NCBI GenBank assembly: GCA_022616535.1
Contig: JAKEEM010000004.1
Coordinates: forward strand, 1-43,341
Length of the DNA stretch: 43,341 nt
Direction of reading: 5' to 3'
Source of the DNA: Chlorobiota bacterium
GTDB taxonomy: Bacteria > Bacteroidota > Ignavibacteria > Tepidaquicellales > OLB5
Shown here: positions 8,121 through 16,539 of the stretch, in pieces
Layout of the letters: each line of letters opens with the position of its first letter
Numbering within the stretch: position 1 is the stretch's first letter
Notes under the pieces: generated by a model
Seen by the model: only the letters and a program-made list of their open reading frames with translations
What the model was told of the DNA's origin: nothing
Databases searched by the model: none
Translations under genes and position numbers: made by a program

Positions 8121-8882
8121 TTAAGAGCTCCCAACGGTTTCCATTACTTTCTCATCTATATCGGCGTTTGTGTAAACATTTTGCACGTCGTCATTATCCT
8201 CAACTGCACTAATGAGCCTGACAATCTGCTCGGCTTCCCTGCCTTCCACTTTAGTTGTAGTTTTGGGAACATACTGCAGCGAAGCACTTTCGACTTTCAA
8301 TCCCGCTAAATTCGAAGTTTCAACTGCTTTCCTTACCGATTCAAAGCTATCGACAGAGGTTATGACTTCGAAATAATCTCCTTCATCCCTCAGGTCTTCG
8401 GCACCAGCATCAAGAATAACATTCATTAAATCTTCCTCCGAATAGCTTCCTTTGGAAGCATTTATAACGCCCTTTCTTTCAAAGTTCCAGCTTACTGCAC
8501 CCGCTTCGGCAAGGGTGCCGCCGTTTTTAGTAAACAGGTGCCGCAAATCCGCTACCGTCCTGTTCCTGTTATCGGTAAGGGATTCGATAATGAGCGCAAC
8601 CCCGCCTGGTCCGTAAGCTTCGTAGGTGATTTCTTCGTAATTAACCCCTTCGAGCTCTCCTGTCCCTTTTTTAACAGCACGGGTGATATTATCAGCAGGC
8701 ATATTGCTTGCCTTTGCATTTTGAATTGCGAGCCGCAATCTTGGATTGCCGTTTGGGTCGCCCCCGCCAAGCTTGGCCGATACGGTAATTTCCTTAATAA
8801 TTTTAGTGAACATTTTCCCGCGTGCGGCGTCATTTGCACCTTTTTTTCTCTTAATCTGCGCCCATTTTGAGTGTCCGGACAT
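8121..8882 (-). CDS. YebC/PmpR family protein
   Basis: This 253-residue protein has the signature start [19 protein letters not shown] and the [21 protein letters not shown] segment of the YebC/PmpR/TACO1 family. Members have been described as DNA-binding transcription regulators and more recently as ribosome-associated factors that relieve stalling, for example at polyproline. Three domains can be recognised: a basic N-terminal helical domain, then two alpha/beta domains. It sits 8 bases after recJ and upstream of ruvC, the classic yebC-ruvC arrangement, so co-expression with the recombination genes is likely. Confidence 0.93.
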   Translation of the reverse strand: MSGHSKWAQIKRKKGANDAARGKMFTKIIKEITVSAKLGGGDPNGNPRLRLAIQNAKASNMPADNITRAVKKGTGELEGVNYEEITYEAYGPGGVALIIESLTDNRNRTVADLRHLFTKNGGTLAEAGAVSWNFERKGVINASKGSYSEEDLMNVILDAGAEDLRDEGDYFEVITSVDSFESVRKAVETSNLAGLKVESASLQYVPKTTTKVEGREAEQIVRLISAVEDNDDVQNVYTNADIDEKVMETVGSS

Positions 8883-8890
8883 ATGATAGA

Positions 8891-10672
8891 TTAATTAATT
8901 CTTAAATCCCTAACCCTGAATTGGGTTTTTGTATTCCCGTTCCAGTGGTTTTCTTCCACAGAATATACCAAATCAATTTTGTTGCCCGTTTTAAGGTTAA
9001 TACGCTCTTCGCTGTCGGTTTCCGGTGACTGGTAATAAACACATTCAAATACATAGCTGTCAAACTTGTTTCCCTCAGATACCGCTTTTCGCACCTTAAA
9101 CACCGTGGTTGAATTGTTATAGGTTTTCGGCTCTCCTACAATTTGCAGGTTTCTTGTCAAAAAAATCGGCGTCATATTCCCGGGGCCGAACGGCTCGAAA
9201 TGATTAAGTATTTTTACAAACCTGTGATTTACTTCATTAACATCAAGTTCGGTTTCAATCCGGATTTCAGGAACGAGCAAATCCTGCCCAAGCTCGCTTG
9301 AATCAATTATGTTTTTTGCAATCCGGTTAAAGGTACTGCGGAACTCATCTACTTTCTCAAGCTCGATTTCAACCCCAGCTGCGTGATAGTGCCCGCCGAA
9401 CTGAACCACCGCATCGCACTGTTCGGAAGTTCTTTTTATTGCATCATAAATATTGAAATTATTTATGCTTCTGGCAGAGCCTTTGGCGTAACCGTTAAAG
9501 GTAGTAAGTATAATAGACGGGCGGTAGTATTTTTCAACCATCCTGGAAGCAATGATTCCAAGCACCCCCGGATGCCAGTCAGGGTTATGAAGGACAATTG
9601 CAACATCCTTTTCAATATTACCGACCACACCGTTTACATAGCTCTCATATGAATCCTGTGCCTGCCCGTAGATTTCGCTGTCAATTTTTTTCCTGTTTGA
9701 GTTTTCCTGCTCAAGAACGTTCATCAGTTCCTCTGCTTCGGTAATATTTTTGCAGGTTAAGAACTTAACAGCTCTTGTTGCATCACCAAGCCTGCCGACG
9801 GCATTTATTCTTGGACCTATTGTAAAAACAACATTGGAGGTCGATAAATGCTCAAGCCGTAAGCCGGAGTTTTTAATGATTGTTCCAAAGCTGGGCCGGG
9901 GGCTTGTCTTAATCTGCTGAAAGCCGAAATGTATCAGCGTTCTGTTTTCGTCTATAACGGGAACCATATCGGCAGCGGTTGCAACGGCAACAAAATCCAA
10001 AAGATTATGCCACAAATCTAAATTAAGCTTATTGCACACTGCCTGAACAAGCTTAAAGGCAACTCCTGTTCCGCAAAGATTTTTAAAAGGATAAGTGCAA
10101 TCTGACTGCATTGCATCCAAAACAGCAAGCGCATCGGGAAGTGTTTCAGGCGGCTGGTGGTGGTCGCAAATGATTATGTCTATGCCGAGTGATTTCGCGT
10201 AGCTTACCTGTGACACTGCTGTGATGCCGCAGTCAATTGCTACAATGAGCTTAATGCCGTTTTGATTTGCAAAATCGATTCCGGAACTGGATAAGCCGTA
10301 GCCGTCGGTAAACCTGTCGGGGATAAATACCTCGGTCGGGACCCCGAGTGAGTTTAAAAAGGTGTAAAACATCGAAACACCGGATGTACCGTCTACGTCA
10401 TAATCGCCGAAAACAAGGATTTTTTCCTTATTTTTAATGACTTCTACAATTCTTGAGGACGCTTTATCCATTCCCTTCATCAGGAACGGGTCGTAAAGAT
10501 TCTTTAAATCATGGACAAAAAAATTCTTGGCATCAGCCCGTGCGGAAATATTACGCCTAACCAGGATTCTGGCTAAGGATTTGGGAACGTTTATTTCTTC
10601 TGCAAGCTGTATGACTTTATTTTCATCTGTATCGTTTGATATAGTCCACTTCTTCTTTAACGGGTTGGACAT
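8891..10672 (-). CDS. recJ: single-stranded-DNA-specific exonuclease RecJ
   Basis: RecJ is a 5'-3' single-strand exonuclease used in recombination and repair. The 593-residue protein carries the DHH-family motifs: [10 protein letters not shown] at about 89-98 (motif I), AIDCGI, then CDHHQPPE at about 169-176 (motif III). The DHHA1 domain has [12 protein letters not shown], and an OB-fold C-terminal region follows. All metal-binding Asp/His residues appear intact. It is the first gene of the leftward recJ-yebC-ruvC-ruvA cluster and starts about 30 bases downstream of the tRNA-Leu gene on the same strand. Confidence 0.95.
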   Translation of the reverse strand: MSNPLKKKWTISNDTDENKVIQLAEEINVPKSLARILVRRNISARADAKNFFVHDLKNLYDPFLMKGMDKASSRIVEVIKNKEKILVFGDYDVDGTSGVSMFYTFLNSLGVPTEVFIPDRFTDGYGLSSSGIDFANQNGIKLIVAIDCGITAVSQVSYAKSLGIDIIICDHHQPPETLPDALAVLDAMQSDCTYPFKNLCGTGVAFKLVQAVCNKLNLDLWHNLLDFVAVATAADMVPVIDENRTLIHFGFQQIKTSPRPSFGTIIKNSGLRLEHLSTSNVVFTIGPRINAVGRLGDATRAVKFLTCKNITEAEELMNVLEQENSNRKKIDSEIYGQAQDSYESYVNGVVGNIEKDVAIVLHNPDWHPGVLGIIASRMVEKYYRPSIILTTFNGYAKGSARSINNFNIYDAIKRTSEQCDAVVQFGGHYHAAGVEIELEKVDEFRSTFNRIAKNIIDSSELGQDLLVPEIRIETELDVNEVNHRFVKILNHFEPFGPGNMTPIFLTRNLQIVGEPKTYNNSTTVFKVRKAVSEGNKFDSYVFECVYYQSPETDSEERINLKTGNKIDLVYSVEENHWNGNTKTQFRVRDLRIN

Positions 10673-10702
10673 TAATTGTTCTATTTATTTTATTATTCAT
10701 AG

Positions 10703-10787
10703 TGCCCGGAGCGAGACTCGAACTCGCACTCCGTAACCGGAACTGCGCCCTGAACGCAGCGTGTATACCAAATTTCACCATCCGGGC
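10703..10787 (-). tRNA. tRNA-Leu (anticodon CAG)
   Basis: On the minus strand an 85-base class II tRNA can be folded. The acceptor stem is GCCCGGA / TCCGGGC with discriminator A. The D-arm contains AAATTTGGTATAC. The anticodon stem is CTGCG / CGCAG with loop TTCAGGG, giving anticodon CAG. The long variable arm is TCCG-gtta-CGGA, typical of Leu or Ser. The T-arm is GCGAG-TTCGAGT-CTCGC. CCA is not encoded. The discriminator A and class II arm fit leucine. It lies immediately upstream of recJ on the same strand. Confidence 0.92.
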
Positions 10788-10967
10788 TTGCACAGTGAGA
10801 TACAAATTGCTTATTTTTCTCAAGTGCTGATGGTAGTCTATCTTTATAACTACATAAATTACCAATTTTTTTCTATAATCTCAATTTAATAATAAGTACG
10901 TATTATTTAAAATAACACGCTAATACAGTTTTACAATACAAAGGATTAATTTTATTAGATATTATTG

Positions 10968-10997
10968 TTGACAAACCGAAAAAAATTGATTAATTTG
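10968..10997 (+). promoter_or_regulatory. candidate promoter for the SBBP-type T9SS gene
   Basis: TTGACA and TAATTT are separated by 17 bases. Read as a Bacteroidota promoter, TTG lies 20 bases before TAATTTG, which is one base short of TAnnTTTG. Transcription would start near 11005, so the C10 tract would lie in the leader. Confidence 0.35.
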
Positions 10998-11020
10998 TCT
11001 TAACTGGGCTTTATATTTAT

Positions 11021-11030
11021 CCCCCCCCCC
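11021..11030. repeat. homopolymeric C10 tract
   Basis: Ten consecutive C lie 86 bases before the ATG at 11116. It is the longest G/C homopolymer I noticed in the window. Such tracts are prone to slippage and can act in phase variation, but they are also a common site of length error. Confidence 0.85.
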
Positions 11031-11115
11031 AGAAAAATAAAGCTTTTTTTATGAATCAAAAAATAATTCCCTGCCCTCAACCTGAAAGGGAAAAAACTAT
11101 CCTCAAGTTAAGCAT

Positions 11116-12703
11116 ATGAAAAAAATAATTTACTTTTTAACTGTTAACTTCGCATTACTAACTTGTTAACTGCTTTGCTCAGCAGCCGGTGCTTGAGTGG
11201 GTTGCAAGACACAATGTGCCCGCCGGGTATGTGCCGGTAATTAATGATGCCGTTACCGACTCATTTGGTAATACATATATTACAGGGTATATATGGATAC
11301 ATGACCAATTTGATACTCGCGATTGCATCACACTTAAGTTTAATTCTTCAGGTGAATTAGTTTGGTCACGAACATATAATGGTCTTCCTAATTTAGCGGA
11401 TGAATCCAATGCGCTTTGCGTTGACAAGAAAGGAAATTGCTATATCGCTGGATTTTCAGTCTTATCAGGTTATTTAATTATAAAATACAATATAAATGGA
11501 GATTCGGTTTGGGTTAGAACATATAATAGTTCAAATGGACCCAATCAAGCCAGAGATATAGCTATAGATTATCAAGGAAATATTTATGTTACAGGCCACT
11601 CTTATCAATCTACTTTTCCAGATTTTACAACCATAAAATATGACTCATTAGGCAACCAGTTGTGGATTGTGTTTTACAATGGGCTTAGCGACCGAAATGA
11701 TTTTGCGAGACAAATTACTTTAGATAAAAACAATGATGTTATAATATCAGGTAATTCTCAAAGATCGGGCAGCATTAACGATGTTGTAACAATAAAGTAC
11801 AATTCATCAGGGGATTCCATCTGGAACAAAATGTATTCAGGTGTTAACAATCAAGGGGCTGGCGGACCAAATAATTTGCTAACCGATGATTCAAGTAATA
11901 TATATTTTTATTGCAACGGCAGCAGAATAATAAAATACAATTCAAGCGGAGATAGCCTATTAATATTCGGAGTATCGGATAGTATTCAAAGCATGTCCTT
12001 TTGTCTGGACTCAACTCACAATTTTTATATAGCGAGCACAGTTCCCGGTATGAACATAAGAACCGATTGCATTACAATTAAATATAACAGCACAGGCACT
12101 TTATTATGGCAGCAGAAATATGCAGGGAGTTTATTTTTAAGCGATGACGCCGGCAGAGATGTAGCTATAGACAAATACGGAAACGTTTATGCCGCAGGGT
12201 ATATGGATTCAGGCAGAATTGCTTATGACTACCTTACAATAAAGTATGATAATGACGGCAATTTTTTATGGAAAGCAAGATATGGCTTCGGAAGTTCATT
12301 TATTGATGATAAAGCTTATTTTATTGGGCTTGATACCGCTATCAACATATACATAACTGGGCTAAGCGGAGGAGCGATTTCAACCATAAAATATTCACAA
12401 CCGCCTGTAGGGGTTATTAATTTGGGCGGTGAAGTTCCTAAAGAGTTCAAATTATTTCAAAACTACCCTAACCCGTTTAACCCAATTACAAATGTCAAAT
12501 TCCGAATTCCAAATGAATCGTTTGCAAAATTAACTTTGTATGATGTACTTGGTCGTGAAATTGCAATCCTCGTAAACGAACAGCTAAAACCAGGCACATA
12601 TGAAATACAATGGGACGGAACGAACTATCCGAGCGTCGCGTATTTTTATAGAATTGAAGCTGGAGATTATATAGAATCAAAGAAAATGGTGCTGATAAAG
12701 TAG
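11116..12703 (+). CDS. T9SS-exported SBBP-repeat beta-propeller protein, frameshift in the signal peptide
   Basis: The main frame (from 11171, first start-like codon GTG 11189) encodes about 510 residues. It consists of SBBP-type beta-propeller repeats with recurring xNIYVTGHS...TIKYDSxGNQLW units. It ends in a type A T9SS sorting domain (NYPNPFNPITNVKFRI; LTLYDVLGREIAIL; SKKMVLIK). Such domains direct outer-membrane export and surface attachment or release. The frame lacks a Sec signal. In the preceding frame, an ATG at 11116 encodes MKKIIYFLTVNFALLTC and then a stop at 11167. Removing one base near 11164-11170 fuses it to CFAQQPVLEW, a complete signal peptide with cleavage at FA-QQ. The gene is thus probably frameshifted, or mis-sequenced there. 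Confidence 0.8.
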
Positions 12704-12710
12704 TACAAAC

Positions 12711-12740
12711 AAAAAAGGGCAGTTTAAAACACCGCCCCTT
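12711..12740. terminator. probable bidirectional terminator between convergent genes
   Basis: AAGGGC (12715-12720) can pair with GCCCCTT (12734-12740) with one bulged C. An A-run precedes and TTTA follows. The hairpin lies between the T9SS gene ending at 12703 and the thioredoxin gene ending at 12762 on the other strand. Confidence 0.4.
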
Positions 12741-12761
12741 TACTTCAAACCCCAAAACATT

Positions 12762-13322
12762 TTACAAATGCTTATTTATTAGACTTAAGAAATCCTCTTT
12801 GCTGCGCGAGCCGATAATTGCTTCGACAATTTTGCCGTCCTTATTTATAATATATGACTGCGGGACGACATTCTGGTTCTGCCCCGAAGCATCCATATAC
12901 TTTGCAACCAACCCGTCAATATCAAGCACAACTGGGTATGGGAGATTATTGGAGTTCAAAAACCTGTCCAGCACCTGCTGGTTATCATCAACCGAAACGC
13001 CCACTATTACAAAGTCCTTACCTTTCAGCTCACTTGAAATCTGCGATAAAGCAGGAAGCTCTTTTCTGCATGGCGGGCACCACGTTGCCCAGAAATTCAC
13101 AAATATCACCTTGCCCTTATGGTCGGAAAGCTTTACCTTCTTTCCGTTTTCCGTCCATGAAAAATCAACCATTTCATTTTGAGCGGTGTTTTTCTGAGTC
13201 TGGTTCTGTTTCGTCTGGGCATTATCCTTAGGCTTGATATCTTTCATCTGGGCACTGTCTTTTTTGCCGCAGCCAAAAGGGATAATGACAGCGATAAATA
13301 AAACTAAAACGGATTTATACAT
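12762..13322 (-). CDS. TlpA/ResA-type thioredoxin-like lipoprotein
   Basis: This 186-residue protein belongs to the AhpC/TSA-thioredoxin TlpA family of periplasmic thiol-disulfide reductases. An N-terminal lipoprotein signal ends IPFGC (Cys18). A polar Lys/Gln linker follows, then the domain with the redox motif WCPPC (Cys82/Cys85) preceded by KVIFVNFWAT. The cis-proline loop is NVVPQSYII. Family roles include cytochrome c maturation and repair of envelope disulfides. It starts 20 bases after the anti-sigma factor stop, so it is probably the third gene of the sigma/anti-sigma operon. That suggests membership of an envelope-stress or redox regulon (inference). Confidence 0.85.
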   Translation of the reverse strand: MYKSVLVLFIAVIIPFGCGKKDSAQMKDIKPKDNAQTKQNQTQKNTAQNEMVDFSWTENGKKVKLSDHKGKVIFVNFWATWCPPCRKELPALSQISSELKGKDFVIVGVSVDDNQQVLDRFLNSNNLPYPVVLDIDGLVAKYMDASGQNQNVVPQSYIINKDGKIVEAIIGSRSKEDFLSLINKHL

Positions 13323-13342
13323 TAATCAAGAAATTTTTAAAA

Positions 13343-14251
13343 TTATTTATTGAAGCTCGTAAATGCTGCATGCATTTTCTGCTTTGGCAGTGTTGTTACA
13401 GATGCACAGATAATATTATCTATGTACCACAAAGTCATAGTGCAGTCGTTTTCGTCAATCTCATCGCACATATAATATTTAGCTTTAACAATTTCATCGT
13501 GAACAGCGCCGGGGAGCTCCAGGCTGTTTTTCTGAACTGCCGCAACAGGGGTCTGGTAGATATAAATTATCTCTTCGCCGTTCATATAAATCAAATGGGC
13601 AAGCTTCTGCCCGTTATATTCGTCACAAAGACATCCTTCAAGCTTATAATTTTCAATCACAGGTATATACGCTTTGAAATTAGCGTTATCGCTCACATAT
13701 TTTTCAACTTCCGTAGCATTACCCGATTTAAGCTGGCACTTAACATCTCCGGAAAGCACCTTGTGGAAGACGTTTACCGCCTGGACCATAATGCTTTTTT
13801 CAGTGCCGGCTAATATATACGGATTTTTAGTCGCATGGGTGCTGCTGTTAAGCACCACCGCAGCAGCTATAATAGCAAATACCAAGACCGCAGCGTAAGC
13901 GTATCTCGGAACGCCAAGGAATTTTAAATTAACTGTATTTTTCAGCGATTGAGTGAATGAAGGGTAAGCCAAAGATTGTGTGCTAAATATTTGCTTAGAA
14001 CGTGAAATTAACGCATCGATTGAATCCATTACCTTCGCATAGGTCACTTCCGGAACTTCCGCCGAATCAAGGCGCGAGGCATAAATGTTTTTGGTAAAAA
14101 TCTCGGCCTGATACTTCTTAAACAGTTTTTCATCCTTGTTAAGGGCTTCCTCTATCTGCTTTCTCAGCTCGGGATCGGAAATCTGGTTATCAATGTATGA
14201 TGTGATTAATTCGTCAACGTTAAAAGTTGTAATATTTTGACCCATAGGCAT
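13343..14251 (-). CDS. putative membrane-anchored anti-sigma factor
   Basis: This 302-residue protein has a helical N-terminal cytoplasmic part of about 100 residues (ELITSYIDNQISDPELRKQIEEAL, an anti-sigma-like opening). A single membrane span follows at about 117-136 (YAYAAVLVFAIIAAAVVL). The external domain of about 165 residues is rich in cysteines (GCLCDEYNG, YYMCDEIDENDC). The N-terminal helix resembles anti-sigma/zinc-finger-family anti-sigma factors, but no HxxxCxxC motif is visible, so it would not be a ZAS protein. Its position directly downstream of an ECF sigma gene supports the call. The cysteines outside may sense redox state, and the next gene is a TlpA-type reductase. An internal ATG at 14245 is an alternative start. 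Confidence 0.6.
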   Translation of the reverse strand: MPMGQNITTFNVDELITSYIDNQISDPELRKQIEEALNKDEKLFKKYQAEIFTKNIYASRLDSAEVPEVTYAKVMDSIDALISRSKQIFSTQSLAYPSFTQSLKNTVNLKFLGVPRYAYAAVLVFAIIAAAVVLNSSTHATKNPYILAGTEKSIMVQAVNVFHKVLSGDVKCQLKSGNATEVEKYVSDNANFKAYIPVIENYKLEGCLCDEYNGQKLAHLIYMNGEEIIYIYQTPVAAVQKNSLELPGAVHDEIVKAKYYMCDEIDENDCTMTLWYIDNIICASVTTLPKQKMHAAFTSFNK

Positions 14252-14315
14252 TGTAAATTTTTTGATGGTTTAAGTAAAATAACATTCTCCAATTTAAAAT
14301 TATATTTTCCCTACA

Positions 14316-14356
14316 GCCTGCCTGCTGTTTTGCCCGCCTTTGGAGGGCAGGCAGGC
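14316..14356. repeat. GC-rich palindromic repeat inside the sigma/anti-sigma operon
   Basis: GCCTGCCTGC (14316-14325) and GCAGGCAGGC (14347-14356) are perfect 10-bp inverted repeats around a loop that can itself pair (TGCCC / GGGCA). The right arm and flank (GGGCAGGCAGGCGTTAAAA) nearly match the element at 24248-24264. The hairpin lies in the 119-base gap between the sigma and anti-sigma genes. Confidence 0.75.
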
Positions 14357-14370
14357 GTTAAAAAATACTT

Positions 14371-14958
14371 CTAAACCTCGGTTTCAACGCTGTAACCTCT
14401 GGACTTAGCGTAGTCCCGAAGCTTTCTCTGCAAAATTTTTCTTCCTCTGTGAAGCCTGCTTCTTACTGTACCTATAGGGACATTTAAGAACTCGGCAATC
14501 TCTTCATAGCTTAAGCCTTCCAAATCGCAAAGTATCACAACCGTCTTATAATCATCCTGTAGCGAGTTCAGTGCTCCCATCAAATCGTCATCCAGCAAAT
14601 TGCTGAATACCTTGTGCTCCAAATCATTGGGGTCTATGACATCGTCTCTTATCGAATCATAAAAATTCTGCACATCTTCATAGTCAACTTTTGAGGGCTC
14701 CTTCTTGTTCTTACGGTACTTATTTATGTAGCAATTCTTCATTATTCGGAACAGCCACGCTTTGCAGTTAGTTCCTTTTTCAAACTTGTGGAAGAACCTG
14801 AAAGCGCGCATATATGTATCCTGCAGCAGGTCATCTGCCTCAAGCTGGTCGCCGGTCATTCTAAGTGCATAATTATAAAGGAGCTTCATGTGAGGAATTG
14901 CCTCTTTTTCGAAGTCCTTTTTCCTCGCTTCAAGCTCTGCGGGACTTAAACCATCCAA
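14371..14958 (-). CDS. ECF (group 4) RNA polymerase sigma factor
   Basis: The protein has at least 195 residues with the two sigma-70 domains of ECF factors. Region 2 is LYNYALRMTGDQLEADDLLQ followed by DTYMRAFRFFHKF and the WLFRIMKN core. Region 4 is a helix-turn-helix (GLSYEEIAEFLNVPIGTVRSRL). It would direct RNA polymerase to an envelope-type regulon and be held by the downstream anti-sigma factor. The start is uncertain. TTG at 14958 is the only usable in-frame start I found, but the frame stays open another 30-40 codons upstream with coding-like sequence (NQPENIAETDDFYESDESIE). An AAAAGGGG at 15065-15058 sits near a non-standard ATA codon (15051-15049). The true N-terminus may therefore be longer. 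Confidence 0.88.
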   Translation of the reverse strand: MDGLSPAELEARKKDFEKEAIPHMKLLYNYALRMTGDQLEADDLLQDTYMRAFRFFHKFEKGTNCKAWLFRIMKNCYINKYRKNKKEPSKVDYEDVQNFYDSIRDDVIDPNDLEHKVFSNLLDDDLMGALNSLQDDYKTVVILCDLEGLSYEEIAEFLNVPIGTVRSRLHRGRKILQRKLRDYAKSRGYSVETEV

Positions 14959-15305
14959 TCCGGTCTCAATACTCTCATCGGACTCATAAAAATCATCAGT
15001 TTCAGCTATATTTTCGGGCTGATTGATATTTTTGTTGTTGTTTTTGATTATTGTATTCCCCTTTTTTGTGAAATTTTCACAATTTTATATATATTTTAAA
15101 TTAACCAAAATATTAATCTAAATCAAGAACCTGAATCAAAGTAAATTACCGATTTTGGTTAGCATTTAATATGACAAAATTTTCCTTAAATTAGTGTAAA
15201 ATATTGTAAATGATTCCAAAAGCCTCCTTTGAAGCTAACAATTGTTAGTTCTGCTTAAAAAACATTTCAGGCAGAACAAAAGTTTTGTTTCAGAGTTAAA
15301 TAACC
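14959..15305. other. divergent intergenic region with palindromes
   Basis: The region separates the sigma gene (minus) from a lipoprotein gene (plus). The left part may encode a longer sigma-factor N-terminus. The right part holds two palindromes (15235-15248 and 15275-15289) and a hairpin TTCTGC/GCAGAA (15249-15254/15271-15276). No other gene is seen. Confidence 0.55.
15235..15289. promoter_or_regulatory. palindrome cluster, possible operator
   Basis: CTAACAATTGTTAG (15235-15248) is a perfect 14-bp palindrome. AACAAAAGTTTTGTT (15275-15289) is a second perfect palindrome around one central base. Both lie within 75 bases of the ATG at 15306, where a regulator could bind. No regulator is identified. 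Confidence 0.4.
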
Positions 15306-16226
15306 ATGAAAAACATAATACCAATAATTCTATCAATTTTCCTGATTTCCAACTGCCGCTCAAATCTCAATCCCCCGGCTGAGAGGGTCGAAAGAACATA
15401 CGAAGTTAAAGACTCAGAAGTTAAAGACTCCGATGTTAAGGACTCAGCAACTTTAAATTACGAGCAGAAAATTACGGAACTCAAAAGCAAGCTCTCGGAA
15501 GACTTTACAGTAACGGGTCATTCATATTTTGTAATTGCAAGCAATCTAAGCGATGATGAAACGGAAAAAATTACTTCAAATACAATCGACCGCGCTGTGG
15601 AATGTTTCTACAATGATTACTTTGAAATTAAGCCGAACGATATTACTGTTATATTCCTTTTAAAAAATGACGAAACCTATAAATACTGGGCAAAGAAACT
15701 TTATGACGACGATGATTTATCACGCTATGGCTATTACAAGCCCTCGGAAAAGACAATGCTGATGAATATATCAACAGGGACAGGCACTCTGGTTCACGAG
15801 ATGACGCACGCTTTGGTTAGGTATGATTTTGAAGATATACCGAGCTGGTTTAACGAGGGGCTCGGCTCGCTTTATGAAAGGTGTTCGCTGAACAACAAGC
15901 AGATTCTCGGCTACGTTAACTGGCGGCTGCCTGCTTTGCAGGATGCGATAAATGATAAATCGTATACCACGCTTGATAAACTTGTTAATATGAACTCAAA
16001 TGAATTTTACGGCTCAAGAAGCGATGTGAACTACGCGCAGGCAAGATATTTATGCCTGTATTTACAGGAAAACGGGCTGTTGAAAAAATACTACAAGCTG
16101 TTTCGAGATACTTACTCGCAGGATAACACAGGCAAAACTCAGCTTGAAAAAATTACGGGCAAAACAATAAGCGAGCTGGACAAGGATTACGTAAGCTGGG
16201 CAAAATCGCTAAAATACGATCCGTAG
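15306..16226 (+). CDS. lipoprotein zinc metallopeptidase (HExxH, peptidase-MA-like)
   Basis: This 306-residue protein has a lipoprotein signal (IPIILSIFLISNC, Cys17). A short linker carries three tandem VKDS units, encoded by 15-bp repeats at 15402-15446. The catalytic domain has HEMTH (His164, Glu165, His168) and a downstream glutamate in WFNEGLGSLYE (Glu184). This is the gluzincin arrangement seen in peptidase MA/DUF1570-like proteins, so zinc-dependent proteolysis in the periplasm or at a membrane surface is likely. The substrate is unknown. The TAG stop (16224-16226) lies within the left inverted repeat of the following MITE-like element, so the original C-terminus may have differed. It diverges from the ECF sigma operon. 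Confidence 0.75.
   Translation: MKNIIPIILSIFLISNCRSNLNPPAERVERTYEVKDSEVKDSDVKDSATLNYEQKITELKSKLSEDFTVTGHSYFVIASNLSDDETEKITSNTIDRAVECFYNDYFEIKPNDITVIFLLKNDETYKYWAKKLYDDDDLSRYGYYKPSEKTMLMNISTGTGTLVHEMTHALVRYDFEDIPSWFNEGLGSLYERCSLNNKQILGYVNWRLPALQDAINDKSYTTLDKLVNMNSNEFYGSRSDVNYAQARYLCLYLQENGLLKKYYKLFRDTYSQDNTGKTQLEKITGKTISELDKDYVSWAKSLKYDP
15402..15446 (+). repeat. three tandem 15-bp units encoding EVKDS/DVKDS
   Basis: The units at 15402-15416, 15417-15431 and 15432-15446 differ by a few bases. They stay in frame and lengthen the linker after the lipidation site of the metallopeptidase. Confidence 0.8.
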
Positions 16227-16320
16227 GGAACGCGTCTGAACTATATTTTTTTACAGACAGTTCTTCTTCTATGAAAGAATAAATCTAATTTAAATTTTTA
16301 CGCGGAGGTGCGTTCCCTAC
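16223..16320. mobile_element. 98-bp MITE-like element with 11-bp perfect terminal inverted repeats
   Basis: GTAGGGAACGC (16223-16233) and GCGTTCCCTAC (16310-16320) are perfect inverted repeats bounding a 98-bp non-coding unit. An inner hairpin GTCTG (16234-16238) / CAGAC (16254-16258) adds to the fold. No transposase is present, and no target-site duplication is obvious. The left repeat supplies the stop codon of the metallopeptidase gene. Confidence 0.6.
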
Positions 16321-16539
16321 ATAATTTACGGTCAGCAAAGGTTGAAGGGGGCAAGGTTAAGGATTGGCGCGTTTATGAGGATAATAGGAAGAAAATTGAA
16401 AATCTTTGGACCATGATTCGTAGGATGAAAGAGTTTCATTGCAGAGTCGTCTCAAAAAGACCATAGAAACTGTTTATGAATAGATAAAAAAGATAATTAT
16501 ATTTGTATATATTTTATCAACCTAATTAAGCCCATATTT
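16321..16539. other. intergenic stretch, possible degenerate coding remnant
   Basis: After the MITE-like element an open frame runs to a TAG at 16464-16466. It reads KVKDWRVYEDNRKKIENLWT with no proper start. This may be a gene remnant or chance. A TATATTTG at 16498-16505 matches the -7 consensus TAnnTTTG and could serve the gene at 16540. Confidence 0.3.

Larger units (their letters stand above)
10788..11115. other. 328-base intergenic region with promoter-like sites and a C10 tract
   Basis: No gene is seen. The stretch separates tRNA-Leu (minus) from a T9SS cargo gene (plus). It contains a promoter-like TTGACA (10968-10973) with TAATTTG (10991-10997), and a run of ten C (11021-11030) in otherwise AT-rich DNA. 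Confidence 0.6.

Noticed and set aside
12799-13231. Two overlapping plus-strand open frames of about 125 codons
   Set aside because: They are shadows of the TlpA-type gene. The composition is not protein-like, and no start signals are present.
16275-16466. Open frame crossing the MITE-like element and its right flank
   Set aside because: It has no ATG, includes the inverted repeat, and ends after a short charged peptide. I keep it only as a possible remnant.
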